This document shows positions 47,402 to 56,148 of a DNA stretch of 64,000 nucleotides, piece after piece (the stretch's first letter is position 1; each line of letters opens with the position of its first letter). Source of the DNA: CAMDTE01 sp034679985 (lineage in GTDB: Bacteria > Bacteroidota > Bacteroidia > Flavobacteriales > Schleiferiaceae); the NCBI GenBank assembly GCA_034679985.1, contig JAXITR010000002.1:1-64000 (forward strand), in the 5' to 3' direction. The translations under genes were made by a program, and so were the position numbers. The notes under the pieces are model-generated. The model was not told the DNA's origin and did no database searches. It saw only the letters and a list, made by a program, of their open reading frames with translations.

Positions 47402-49458
47402 AACCCGTTGCCCCGCGTCGGGACCATCGGATGGAAATCCACGGCCACGAGCGAATTGATCCCTATTTCTGGTTGAACGACCGCGACAACCCGGAGGTCG
47501 TTGCCCACCTGGAAGCCGAAAACGAGTACCGTCGGGCCGAAATGGAGCCCGTACGTGCGCTGGAGGAAACGCTCTACCAAGAAATGGTGGGACGAATTCC
47601 CCAAGTGGACGAAAGCGTGCCGGTTTTGCGCGAAGGATTCTGGTACTACACGCGCTACGAGGAAGGAAAGGAATATCCGTTCCACTGCCGCAAGGCAGAT
47701 GGGGGCGGCGAGCCGGTAGGGGAGGAAGAATTGCTCTTGGACGTCAACAAGTTGGCCGAAGGTCATGCGTATTGCCAGGTGAGCGGTTTGTTTCTCGCAC
47801 CGGACCACCGGGAGATGATTTACGGTGTGGATTTCGTGAGCCGACGCCGCTACGATTTGTACCGCACGGTGTTGGGAAGCGATGCTCCTCCCGTTTTGGT
47901 GGCCTCCGGCACGGCCGGATCCGCGGCGTGGTCTGCTTGCGGCACGTACGTGTTCTTCCCCACCAAAGACGAGCAAACGTTGCGGGTGGACCGCATTGTT
48001 CGGTTGGAGGTGCGCGCCTCCGGCGCCGATCCCGTAGAATTGTTTCACGAGCAGGACGAAGCGTTTTCCTGCACGGTGTACCGAACCAAGAGCAAAAAGT
48101 TCTTGGTCATTGCCACCGGCAGCAGCACGTCGGACGAAATGCATGTTTTGCGCGCGGACCAGCCCACCGGTGCCTGGCAGTGTTTTCAGCCGCGAACCCC
48201 TCAGTTGGAATACGGTGCCGCTCATTTTCAAGACCGCTGGTACATCCGAACCAACGCCGACGGCGCGGAGAACTTCAAACTCATGCAGTGCCCGGAGGAT
48301 CAAACCGACCGAAGCCATTGGACCGAGGTGCTGCCGCACCGTCCGAACGTATTGCTGGAAGGCATGGAGTTGTTTGCGCATTTCTTGGTTTTGGAGGAGC
48401 GCGTCAACGGCTTGACCCGCGTGGTGGTGAAACCTTGGGACACCGCCCAGCCGGAGCACGAAGTTGCTTTTGAAGACGCGGCCTACACCGCCTACCTGGG
48501 GGCCAATCCGGACTACGACACCGAATGGCTTCGGATGGGCTACACCTCGTTGGTTCAGCCCAGTCAAGTATTTGACTATCACATGAACACCCGCAAGCGA
48601 CGCCTGCGCAAGGTGCAGCAGGTGGTGGGCGGATACGCCGCCGAAAAATTCCGAACCGATCGCATTTGGGCCACGGCTTCAGACGGTACGCGCATCCCCA
48701 TTTCTTTGGTGGTTCCTGCAGATGCAGCGGGTCCCATTCCGTTCTTGGTGTACGGATACGGCTCCTACGGCTACTCGTTGGATCCGTCGTTCTCTTCCGC
48801 TCGTTTGAGTTGGTTGGAGCGCGGCTACGGCTACGCCATTGCGCACATTCGGGGCGGTCAGGAAATGGGCCGCTTTTGGTACGACCGCGGCAAGATGGAG
48901 CACAAGCTCAATACCTTCACGGATTTCATTGCGTGTGCGGAGCATTTGGTAGCGGCCCGCTGGGCCGACGGCTCCCGCCTCTACGCCATGGGCGGCAGTG
49001 CCGGAGGTTTGTTGATGGGCACGGTGCTCAATTTGCGACCGGATTTGTTCCGGGGCGTGGTGGCCGCCGTTCCTTTTGTGGACGTGGTGACGACCATGCT
49101 GGATTCGACCATTCCCTTGACCACCGGAGAATACGAAGAGTGGGGCAATCCCAACGAACAGGAAGCGTATTTCCGCATGCTGTCTTATTCGCCCTACGAT
49201 CAGGTTCAAGCCGTCGACTACCCGGCGCTATTGGTCACTACCGGTTTGCACGACAGCCAGGTGCAGTATTGGGAGCCGGCCAAGTGGGTCGCTAAAATTC
49301 GCGCCGTTCGGACGAACCGGAGACCGCTCTATTTGCACTGCGATATGGAGACGGGGCACGGAGGGGCGTCCGGCCGATTCCAAGCCTACCGCGATGTGGC
49401 GATGGAGTACGCCTTTTTGCTGGGGGTAGACCAGGGGCTACTGGGGACTGTCGGGTAA
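47392..49458 (+). CDS. ptrB: Oligopeptidase B-like S9 serine peptidase
   Basis: Protein of 688 residues with no signal peptide, so cytoplasmic. Residues 1-410 form the beta-propeller that limits access to small peptides, starting with GHERIDPYFWLNDRDNPEVV. The alpha/beta-hydrolase domain has the nucleophile in AMGGSAGGLLMGTVLNLRPD, the Asp in LHDSQVQYWEPAKWV, and the His in ETGHGGASGRF. The acidic Glu pair of the S1 pocket that gives trypsin-like specificity in OpdB cannot be confirmed here. The ATG lies inside the TPR gene's last codons. It converges with waaA, with four bases between stops. Confidence 0.9.
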   Translation: MGIEPVAPRRDHRMEIHGHERIDPYFWLNDRDNPEVVAHLEAENEYRRAEMEPVRALEETLYQEMVGRIPQVDESVPVLREGFWYYTRYEEGKEYPFHCRKADGGGEPVGEEELLLDVNKLAEGHAYCQVSGLFLAPDHREMIYGVDFVSRRRYDLYRTVLGSDAPPVLVASGTAGSAAWSACGTYVFFPTKDEQTLRVDRIVRLEVRASGADPVELFHEQDEAFSCTVYRTKSKKFLVIATGSSTSDEMHVLRADQPTGAWQCFQPRTPQLEYGAAHFQDRWYIRTNADGAENFKLMQCPEDQTDRSHWTEVLPHRPNVLLEGMELFAHFLVLEERVNGLTRVVVKPWDTAQPEHEVAFEDAAYTAYLGANPDYDTEWLRMGYTSLVQPSQVFDYHMNTRKRRLRKVQQVVGGYAAEKFRTDRIWATASDGTRIPISLVVPADAAGPIPFLVYGYGSYGYSLDPSFSSARLSWLERGYGYAIAHIRGGQEMGRFWYDRGKMEHKLNTFTDFIACAEHLVAARWADGSRLYAMGGSAGGLLMGTVLNLRPDLFRGVVAAVPFVDVVTTMLDSTIPLTTGEYEEWGNPNEQEAYFRMLSYSPYDQVQAVDYPALLVTTGLHDSQVQYWEPAKWVAKIRAVRTNRRPLYLHCDMETGHGGASGRFQAYRDVAMEYAFLLGVDQGLLGTVG

Positions 49459-49462
49459 GGGA

Positions 49463-50686
49463 TCAAGTCGGAAGTATCGCCCGAAGGGTAGCCTCTGAAG
49501 CACCGCCTTTTTGCTGCATCCACGCGGTGCAACCTTGGGGAGGATTGTTTTGCCAACGAACCCATTGTTCGCGCAAATCTTCGGTTTCGTGCGCCGGATG
49601 CAAGAAGCCGGCATCCACCGCTTCCCGTGCGTCCGTGCGTGCTTCCAAGCCCTCGTGGGCAATTGCCGTGGGAACGCCCCAGGCAAGGGGCTCCCAGTAG
49701 TTGTGCTGTCCGTCGGAACGACCTCCGCCCACGTAGGCGAAGGAGGCCAGGGAATAGAGCGAAAAAAGAAGCCCCACACGGTCCACCACAAGTGCGCGCG
49801 CGTTTTCGGGGTGCAGGGTTCGGTTGGATCCTTCGCCGCTCACGCCTTCGAGCTGGGACCAGCGCAGGAGGGGAACGGGCAATTTAGAAGTCCAAAAGCG
49901 CAGGGATTCTTCGCCGATGTCGTGCGGCACCACCAGCCATTTGTACTCCGGAAAGCGGGCAATCAGGGGGAGCACCAAGGGAGCGTCTTCCGGCCACACC
50001 GAGCCCAGCACCACCAATCCTTGAGCGTCGTTGAACGTGTGGAAGGCATCGGGCAGCCAGTTCAGGGGCAACGGTTGGGACGCGCGTTGCACGACGTTGT
50101 CGAACCGGGTATCGCCCACGGCCTGAGCGTTCAATCCCAGGCGCCGGAAGTGCGCTGCGTCCTCCGAGGTTTGGACGGTAATCCAAGAAGCGGATTGCCA
50201 CAAGTTGCGCGTCCAGCGCAGCGAGGGAGTCCATCGGGCATTGACCACGCCCCACGGTATGCGACGGATGCGGCAGGCGTGCAAAAGGGCGGGCCAGAGG
50301 TCGTACTGCACCAGCACCAAGCGCTGGGGTTGAGTGCGGTCCAGAAAGTTGCGCACGGCCCGTGGGGTGTCCCAAGGGAGTGTGGCTATACTGGCGTTTA
50401 AAGAGGCCGGGATGCGCGCGTGGAGGCCGCTCGGGGAAAAAAAGGTTACGAGGATTCGGTTCGACGCGTGTTCCGCGCGGTAGCGGAGAACTACGGGCTG
50501 CACCGTTTCCCACTCGCCGTGCGAAGCGCAGTGGATCCATAAGTCAAACGGGCCGCTGGGAATGGGGGTGCTGGATCGAAAACGGAGCAGGGCCTGGGCG
50601 CGCCGGTGGCCCAAAAGGGCGCCCGCGCGTACGCCGGCCCGGAACACTTGGCCCGCAAAGGGCGTCAGTAAGGCGTTAATCCACAT
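49463..50686 (-). CDS. waaA: 3-deoxy-D-manno-octulosonic acid transferase
   Basis: Protein of 407 residues that transfers Kdo from CMP-Kdo to lipid IVA at the inner membrane. An N-terminal hydrophobic segment precedes the catalytic acid in WIHCASHGEWETVQPVVL (the Glu equivalent to the ASxGE motif). The C-terminal donor domain has LVVLGSVWPEDAPLVLPLI and YVGGGRSDGQHNYWEPLAWG, matching the family's HNxLEP stretch. It overlaps the 3' end of the upstream outer-membrane gene by 11 bases. It complements the lpx genes at 14-18 kb, which make the lipid A precursor. Confidence 0.93.
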   Translation of the reverse strand: MWINALLTPFAGQVFRAGVRAGALLGHRRAQALLRFRSSTPIPSGPFDLWIHCASHGEWETVQPVVLRYRAEHASNRILVTFFSPSGLHARIPASLNASIATLPWDTPRAVRNFLDRTQPQRLVLVQYDLWPALLHACRIRRIPWGVVNARWTPSLRWTRNLWQSASWITVQTSEDAAHFRRLGLNAQAVGDTRFDNVVQRASQPLPLNWLPDAFHTFNDAQGLVVLGSVWPEDAPLVLPLIARFPEYKWLVVPHDIGEESLRFWTSKLPVPLLRWSQLEGVSGEGSNRTLHPENARALVVDRVGLLFSLYSLASFAYVGGGRSDGQHNYWEPLAWGVPTAIAHEGLEARTDAREAVDAGFLHPAHETEDLREQWVRWQNNPPQGCTAWMQQKGGASEATLRAILPT

Positions 50687-51542
50687 AAAAACGCGGGCCG
50701 GTGGTTGGGGCGGCTGCGCGGAGAATGTTCAGGTTGTAGAGCGCACGAACGCCCACGGAAAAATCCCACTTGGCTTGCGTGTCCGGGAGTCGGGTGTCGT
50801 AGTTGTAGCCCCGTTGCGGGGTCAGTCGGGCCTGCTGAAATTCCAAAGCAACGGACCAGCCGTATTCGTTGTTGCGCGACTGCCGCAGAAAGCCAATACT
50901 TTGCTGGGCGTAGTAACCGCGGTGCAGCCGGTCCAAACCGTACCGGTACGGCTCGTAAACCATAGGCACGCCGCCGCTGGGGTTGAAGAACAGGATGCGG
51001 TGCTGGAGCCAGCCGGCGCCCACGCGAAGGTCCAAGCCGGAGTTGCGCGCGGCAGCCGATTTTGCTCCCGTTCCGCCGAAGGGCACCACCTTGCCCAATT
51101 GCATGCCCAGCTGCGTCCCGCGTCCTTCCGTGCGCACTTCCGCATAGCTGCCGCTCAACCCCAAAATTTGGTTGTCTTCGGTGGTCAGGAATCCCAACAA
51201 CGACGAGTCTATTTTGACGCGCATGCCGTACAAGGCACGCAGTTGCAGGGACCAAATCCAGTTTTGGGACGTTTTGTAGGCCGGTTCCAAATGCAAGGTG
51301 CCGCCGCCCGCGTAGGTTTTGGCCCATGCACCCAGCGGTTGGTAGGTTCCCAAGCCCACTTGGATGAGCGCACCGCGCATCGGGACAGGCGCCGCGGCGA
51401 ATCCACGCGTTCCAGGAACGACCGTTTTTGGCGGGGCCGAGGGGGTGGGGCGCCCGGTTGTTGCGGGGGTCTGGCCGTGGGCGGAACTAGCCAATGCAAA
51501 AACGCCCACCAAAAGGCCAAAAAGTCGGGTAAATCCTGCCAT
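50676..51542 (-). CDS. Predicted outer-membrane beta-barrel protein of unknown function
   Basis: Protein of 288 residues with a signal peptide (MAGFTRLFGLLVGVFALASS, cleavage near SAHGQ) followed by about eight amphipathic strands with alternating aromatics, such as LIQVGLGTYQPLG and RALYGMRVKIDSS. The final strand ends FYVD, a less typical terminus. A Pro-Thr-Ser-rich linker lies between the signal and the first strand. No known family is recognised. It is the first gene before waaA, shares its transcript, and has a -7 box six bases upstream; the pairing with waaA suggests an envelope role only by context. Confidence 0.75.
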   Translation of the reverse strand: MAGFTRLFGLLVGVFALASSAHGQTPATTGRPTPSAPPKTVVPGTRGFAAAPVPMRGALIQVGLGTYQPLGAWAKTYAGGGTLHLEPAYKTSQNWIWSLQLRALYGMRVKIDSSLLGFLTTEDNQILGLSGSYAEVRTEGRGTQLGMQLGKVVPFGGTGAKSAAARNSGLDLRVGAGWLQHRILFFNPSGGVPMVYEPYRYGLDRLHRGYYAQQSIGFLRQSRNNEYGWSVALEFQQARLTPQRGYNYDTRLPDTQAKWDFSVGVRALYNLNILRAAAPTTGPRFYVD

Positions 51543-51548
51543 TTCAAA

Positions 51549-51556
51549 CAAAGGTA
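51549..51556 (-). promoter_or_regulatory. -7 box (TACCTTTG) for the outer-membrane protein gene
   Basis: Exact TAnnTTTG match on the minus strand, ending six bases before the ATG at 51542. Confidence 0.55.
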
Positions 51557-51583
51557 AAACATACCCGCCACCCGTCGGTGCCG

Positions 51584-51591
51584 TATCTTTG
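51584..51591 (+). promoter_or_regulatory. -7 box (TATCTTTG) for the nucleotide-sugar operon
   Basis: Exact TAnnTTTG match upstream of the DegT aminotransferase gene. The GTG at 51628 is 36 bases away; an in-frame TTG at 51595 is only three bases away. Confidence 0.5.
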
Positions 51592-51627
51592 TGGTTGACT
51601 GACTTCGACGAAATTCGCCTACCGCAC

Positions 51628-52794
51628 GTGAACGCATCCGCCCCGCAGCCCCCGCGCCCCATTCAGATGGTTGATTTGCTCCGCCAAGCGGAGCGTTTGC
51701 AGCCCGGACTCAACGAGTCGATGCACGCCGTTGTGGCCTCCGGAGCCTTCATACAGGGGCCGGAAGTGAAGTTGTTTGCCGCGGAATTGGCCGCGCACGA
51801 AGGGGTTCGGCACGTGGTTCCCTGCGCCAACGGTACCGACGCCCTGCAACTGGCGTTCATGGCGTTGGGATTGAAACCGGGCGACGAGGTCATCGTGCCC
51901 GTTTTTACCTACGTGGCCACTGCGGAAGTGATTGCCTTGCTGGGCTTGACGCCGGTTTTGGTGGACGTGGACCCCGATACCTTTTTGCTGCAGCCGGAAG
52001 CCGTTGAAGCGGCGGTAACCCCGCGCACCAAGGCCGTGGTTCCGGTGCATCTTTTTGGCCAGTGCGCGCCCATGGAAGGCTTACTGCGCGTTGCGGAGCG
52101 CTTCAACCTCTTTGTGGTGGAAGATACCGCCCAGGCCATTGGTGCCACCTACACCTTCACGGACGGCCGCACGGCCCAAGCCGGAACAATGGGGCACATC
52201 GGATGCACGTCCTTTTTTCCTTCCAAGAACTTGGGTTGCTTTGGCGACGGCGGCGCCCTGTTCACCCAACACGACGACCTTGCGGCGCTTTTGCAGCAGA
52301 TGGCCAACCACGGTCAAAAGGTCAAGTACTACCACGATACGGTGGGCGTTAATTCGCGATTAGACACCTTGCAAGCGGCCGTTTTGCGCGTGAAATTGCC
52401 GCATTTGCGGGATTTTGCGGCCCGTCGCCAAGCAGTGGCGGCCGCCTACGACGCAGCCTTCTCTGGAAACGATCGGTTGAAAATTCCGGTTCGTGCGGCG
52501 CAGTCCACCCACGTGTTTCACCAATACACCTTGCTGCTGCAGGGCGTGGACCGGGCCGCCTTTCAGGCCGCCCTCCAAGAACGCGGCGTGCCCACCATGG
52601 TGTACTACCCCGTGCCCCTGCACCTTCAAAAAGCTTATGCTCGCCCGGAATACCCCATCGGAACCTTTCCGGTGGCGGAACACCTGGCGCAAAACGTGGT
52701 GTCGCTGCCCATCCACACGGAGATGCAGCCCGATGAAATCCAGTACATTGTTCACACCGTACACCAAACCCTTTCCCAAATTTCGTTTGCATGA
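51628..52794 (+). CDS. DegT/DnrJ/EryC1/StrS-family sugar aminotransferase
   Basis: Protein of 388 residues, a PLP-dependent enzyme that transfers an amino group from glutamate to a keto-sugar nucleotide. Typical sequences are PIQMVDLLRQAERLQPGLNE, GAFIQGPEVKLFAAELAAHE, and the internal aldimine Lys in CTSFFPSKNLGCFGDGGALF. The ending VFHQYTLLLQG and PVPLHLQKAY also fits. It resembles WbpE or FdtB type enzymes, but the exact substrate cannot be read from sequence. I start at the GTG 51628; a TTG at 51595 is possible. It overlaps ugd by four bases (ATGA). Confidence 0.9.
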   Translation: MNASAPQPPRPIQMVDLLRQAERLQPGLNESMHAVVASGAFIQGPEVKLFAAELAAHEGVRHVVPCANGTDALQLAFMALGLKPGDEVIVPVFTYVATAEVIALLGLTPVLVDVDPDTFLLQPEAVEAAVTPRTKAVVPVHLFGQCAPMEGLLRVAERFNLFVVEDTAQAIGATYTFTDGRTAQAGTMGHIGCTSFFPSKNLGCFGDGGALFTQHDDLAALLQQMANHGQKVKYYHDTVGVNSRLDTLQAAVLRVKLPHLRDFAARRQAVAAAYDAAFSGNDRLKIPVRAAQSTHVFHQYTLLLQGVDRAAFQAALQERGVPTMVYYPVPLHLQKAYARPEYPIGTFPVAEHLAQNVVSLPIHTEMQPDEIQYIVHTVHQTLSQISFA

Positions 52795-54107
52795 AAATAG
52801 CAGTAGTGGGCACCGGCTACGTAGGCCTGGTCACCGGCGCTTGTTTGGCCGACGTCGGCATTGACGTGACGTGTGTTGACGTCAACGAGCAGAAAATCAA
52901 CAACCTCAAGAAGGGCATTCTGCCCATTTACGAGCCCGGTTTGGACGCCATTGTGGAACGCAACGCGGCCTCCGGACGGTTGAAGTTCAGCACTTCGTTG
53001 GCGGAAGCCCTTCCGGGTGCAGAAGCTGCGTTCATCGCAGTGGGTACCCCTCCGGGCGAAGACGGAAGCGCGGATTTGCAGTACGTTTTGGCCGTGGCGG
53101 ACGGAATCGGCCGCACCATGAACGACTACCTGGTGGTCATCACCAAGAGCACAGTGCCCGTGGGTACGGCGGAGAAAGTGCGCGGCGCCCTGCAGAAAGC
53201 CCTGACCGAACGCGGCTCCTCCTTGCCGTTTGACGTAGCCAGCAACCCAGAGTTTCTGAAAGAAGGCGCGGCCATAGACGACTTCATGAGACCGGACCGC
53301 ATTGTTTGCGGCGTAGAAAGCGCCCGTGCCCAAGAGGTTTTGTCCCGACTGTACCAGCCGTTCACGCTGAACGGTCACCCCGTGCTCTTCATGGACATCC
53401 CGTCGGCGGAAATGACCAAGTACGCCGCAAACGCCATGCTCGCTACCAAGATTTCCTTCATGAACGACATCGCCAACCTGTGCGAAATCATGGGCGCGGA
53501 CGTGAACATGGTGCGCAAGGGCATCGGCAGCGACCCCCGCATCGGCAACAAATTCATTTATCCGGGCATCGGGTACGGCGGCAGTTGCTTCCCCAAAGAC
53601 GTGAAGGCCTTGGCCAAGACCGCCAAGGAGAACGGCTACACCATGCGCATCCTGGAAGCCGTGGAAGCGGTGAACGACGACCAAAAGAACGTTTTGGTTT
53701 CCAAGGTGGTGGCGCATTTTGGCGCGGACCTGCGCGGCAAGCATTTTGCGTTTTGGGGCCTGAGCTTCAAGCCGCAAACGGACGACATGCGCGAGGCACC
53801 TTCTGTAGTCATTGCGGAAGCATTGCTGGCCCGCGGTGCCACCGTCACGGCCTACGATCCCGTCGCCATCGAGGAGGCCAAGCACCAGCTGCAAGACCGC
53901 ATTCACTACGCAGAAAACGCTTACGCAGCCCTCACCGGCGCGGATGCGCTCCTCTTGATCACGGAGTGGCCGGAGTTCCGCGTGCCGGATTGGGACCGCG
54001 TGCAGGCGGCTTTGAATGCTCCCGTTCTATTGGACGGCCGCAACATTTATTCCGGAGCCGAGTTGCGGCAGCGCGGATTCACCTACGCCGGCATTGGCGT
54101 CAACTAA
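52791..54107 (+). CDS. ugd: UDP-glucose 6-dehydrogenase
   Basis: Protein of 438 residues that oxidises UDP-glucose twice with NAD to UDP-glucuronate. The N-terminal Rossmann motif is KIAVVGTGYVGLVTGACLAD. The catalytic Cys 266 is in IGYGGSCFPKDVKALAKT, and the Lys in KDVKA is the partner residue. The middle helix ITKSTVPVGTAEKVRGALQK matches too. It feeds uxs, 13 bases downstream, which decarboxylates UDP-glucuronate to UDP-xylose. The start overlaps the aminotransferase stop. Confidence 0.96.
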   Translation: MKIAVVGTGYVGLVTGACLADVGIDVTCVDVNEQKINNLKKGILPIYEPGLDAIVERNAASGRLKFSTSLAEALPGAEAAFIAVGTPPGEDGSADLQYVLAVADGIGRTMNDYLVVITKSTVPVGTAEKVRGALQKALTERGSSLPFDVASNPEFLKEGAAIDDFMRPDRIVCGVESARAQEVLSRLYQPFTLNGHPVLFMDIPSAEMTKYAANAMLATKISFMNDIANLCEIMGADVNMVRKGIGSDPRIGNKFIYPGIGYGGSCFPKDVKALAKTAKENGYTMRILEAVEAVNDDQKNVLVSKVVAHFGADLRGKHFAFWGLSFKPQTDDMREAPSVVIAEALLARGATVTAYDPVAIEEAKHQLQDRIHYAENAYAALTGADALLLITEWPEFRVPDWDRVQAALNAPVLLDGRNIYSGAELRQRGFTYAGIGVN

Positions 54108-54120
54108 TACCAGCCTCCGC

Positions 54121-55104
54121 ATGCCCCGCATCCTCATCACCGGCGCCGCCGGATTCCTGGGTTCCCATTTGTGCGACCGCTTCATCGCGGAAGGCTACGA
54201 AGTGGTGGGAATGGACAACCTCATTACCGGCGATTTGCGCAACCTGGAGCACCTTCAGAGCCTACCGCAATTCACCTTTGTGCACCACGACGTCAGCACG
54301 CACATCCACCTGAACGGCCCGCTGGACTACATCCTGCATTTTGCATCGCCGGCATCGCCCATCGACTACCTGAAGATCCCCATCCAAACGCTGAAGGTCG
54401 GTTCCCTGGGCACCCACAACTGCCTGGGCCTGGCCTTGGCCAAGAAGGCGCGCATTTTGGTGGCGTCCACCTCCGAGGTCTACGGCGACCCCATGGTGCA
54501 CCCGCAAACGGAGGCCTACTGGGGCAATGTGAACCCCATCGGTCCGCGCGGCGTGTACGACGAGGCCAAACGCTTTCAGGAGGCGCTCACCATGGCGTAC
54601 CACACCTACCACGGCCTGGAAACGCGCATCATCCGCATCTTCAACACCTACGGACCGCGCATGCGCCTGAACGACGGTCGGGTACTTCCGGCCTTTATTG
54701 GCCAAGCTCTGCGCGGCGAAGACCTCACCGTTTTTGGCGACGGCAGCCAAACGCGTTCGTTCTGCTACGTGGACGATTTGGTGGAAGGCATTTACCGCCT
54801 CTTGTTGAGCGACTACGCGCTGCCCGTAAACATTGGTAACCCCGACGAAATCACCATTTTGCAGTTTGCGGAGGAAATCATCAAGCTCACCGGAACCGCT
54901 CAAAAAATCGTCTTTGAACCGTTGCCCAAGGACGACCCCACCCAGCGCCAGCCGGACATCACCAAGGCCCGCGAGATCTTGGGCTGGGAGCCGCGCGTTT
55001 CGCGGGCAGAGGGCCTAAAAATCACCTACGACGCCTTCCGGAATTTGCCGGAGGAGGTCCTCTACAAGCAGGAACACCGGGACTTTAAAGCCTTTGTAAA
55101 ATGA
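54121..55104 (+). CDS. uxs: UDP-glucuronate decarboxylase (UXS)
   Basis: Protein of 327 residues of the extended SDR family that converts UDP-glucuronate to UDP-xylose. The NAD motif is ILITGAAGFLGSHLCDRFIA. Specific UXS sequences are DYILHFASPASPIDYLKIPI, LVASTSEVYGDPMVHPQTE, the active-site Tyr/Lys in PRGVYDEAKRFQEALTMAYH and NTYGPRMRLNDGRV. Bacterial members end as here without a membrane anchor. It follows ugd directly, completing a two-step route to UDP-xylose for glycan synthesis, and overlaps galE by four bases. Confidence 0.93.
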   Translation: MPRILITGAAGFLGSHLCDRFIAEGYEVVGMDNLITGDLRNLEHLQSLPQFTFVHHDVSTHIHLNGPLDYILHFASPASPIDYLKIPIQTLKVGSLGTHNCLGLALAKKARILVASTSEVYGDPMVHPQTEAYWGNVNPIGPRGVYDEAKRFQEALTMAYHTYHGLETRIIRIFNTYGPRMRLNDGRVLPAFIGQALRGEDLTVFGDGSQTRSFCYVDDLVEGIYRLLLSDYALPVNIGNPDEITILQFAEEIIKLTGTAQKIVFEPLPKDDPTQRQPDITKAREILGWEPRVSRAEGLKITYDAFRNLPEEVLYKQEHRDFKAFVK

Positions 55105-56132
55105 AGACCGTCCTCGTCACCGGAGGCCTGGGCTACATCGGCGCGCACACCGCCGTCGTGCTTTTGGAGCGCGGCTACAACGTGGTGCTGGTGGACAACC
55201 TGGACAACACCCGGGCCGAGGTACTGGACGGCATTGAGGCCATTGCCGGCGTTCGACCGCGCTGGGACAACGTAAATCTGTCCGACGCCGCTGCCGTGGA
55301 AGCCTGGTGGCCCACCTTGCCGCACGTGGACGGAATTGTGCACTTTGCCGCCCACAAGGCCGTGGGGGAGAGCGTCGCCCAGCCGTTGAAGTACTACCGG
55401 AACAACCTGATGAGCCAGGCGTTGCTTTTGGAGCGGGTCGCGCAAAAGCCGGAGACGGCGTTTTTGTTCAGTTCTTCCTGCACCGTCTACGGCCAAGCGG
55501 AGCACCTGCCCATTGCGGAAGGTTCGCCCATCTTGCCGGCGGAGTCCCCCTACGGAAACACCAAGCAAATCGGCGAAGAGATGCTGCGCGACGCGGCTCG
55601 GGCGCACGGTTTTCACGCCATTGCCCTGCGTTACTTCAACCCCATCGGTGCCCATCCGTCGGCCCTCATTGGCGAGTTGCCCTTGGGCGTGCCGCAAAAT
55701 TTAGTACCCTTTGTTACCCAAACGGCAGCGGGAATTCGCCCGGCGTTGAGCGTTTTTGGCAACGACTACCCCACGCGGGACGGCACCGCCATCCGGGACT
55801 ACATCCACGTGGTGGACCTGGCCGAGGCCCACGCCGTAGCCTTGGAGCGTTTGCTGGACCGGACGAGCGAGGAACCTGTGGAAGTGTTCAACCTGGGCAC
55901 GGGCACCGGATCCACCGTTTTGGAGGTCATTCAGTCCTTCGAACGATCCACCGGCGCTACCCTTCCGTGGAATTTTGCGCCCAGACGCCCCGGTGATGTG
56001 GTGGCCGCCTACGCGGACACCGCCAAAGCCGAACGGGTTTTGGGTTGGAAAACGAAACGTACCTTGGACGAGGCCATGGCCGATGCTTGGCGTTGGCAGC
56101 AACACGTCCTGAATTCATCCTCCAGCATTTGA
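55101..56132 (+). CDS. galE: UDP-glucose 4-epimerase
   Basis: Protein of 343 residues that interconverts UDP-glucose and UDP-galactose (or the N-acetyl forms). The NAD motif GGLGYIG is at residues 8-14 in VLVTGGLGYIGAHTAVVLLE. The characteristic GESVAQPLKYYRNNL follows, then the catalytic SSSCTVYG and the YxxxK pair SPYGNTKQIGEEML, in which Asn replaces the more common Lys or Arg before Thr. ALRYFNPIGAHPSALIGE and RDYIHVVDLAEAHAVALE are family markers. It is the fourth gene of the operon. Confidence 0.94.
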   Translation: MKTVLVTGGLGYIGAHTAVVLLERGYNVVLVDNLDNTRAEVLDGIEAIAGVRPRWDNVNLSDAAAVEAWWPTLPHVDGIVHFAAHKAVGESVAQPLKYYRNNLMSQALLLERVAQKPETAFLFSSSCTVYGQAEHLPIAEGSPILPAESPYGNTKQIGEEMLRDAARAHGFHAIALRYFNPIGAHPSALIGELPLGVPQNLVPFVTQTAAGIRPALSVFGNDYPTRDGTAIRDYIHVVDLAEAHAVALERLLDRTSEEPVEVFNLGTGTGSTVLEVIQSFERSTGATLPWNFAPRRPGDVVAAYADTAKAERVLGWKTKRTLDEAMADAWRWQQHVLNSSSSI

Positions 56133-56148
56133 ACCGATTGCAGCGCTC

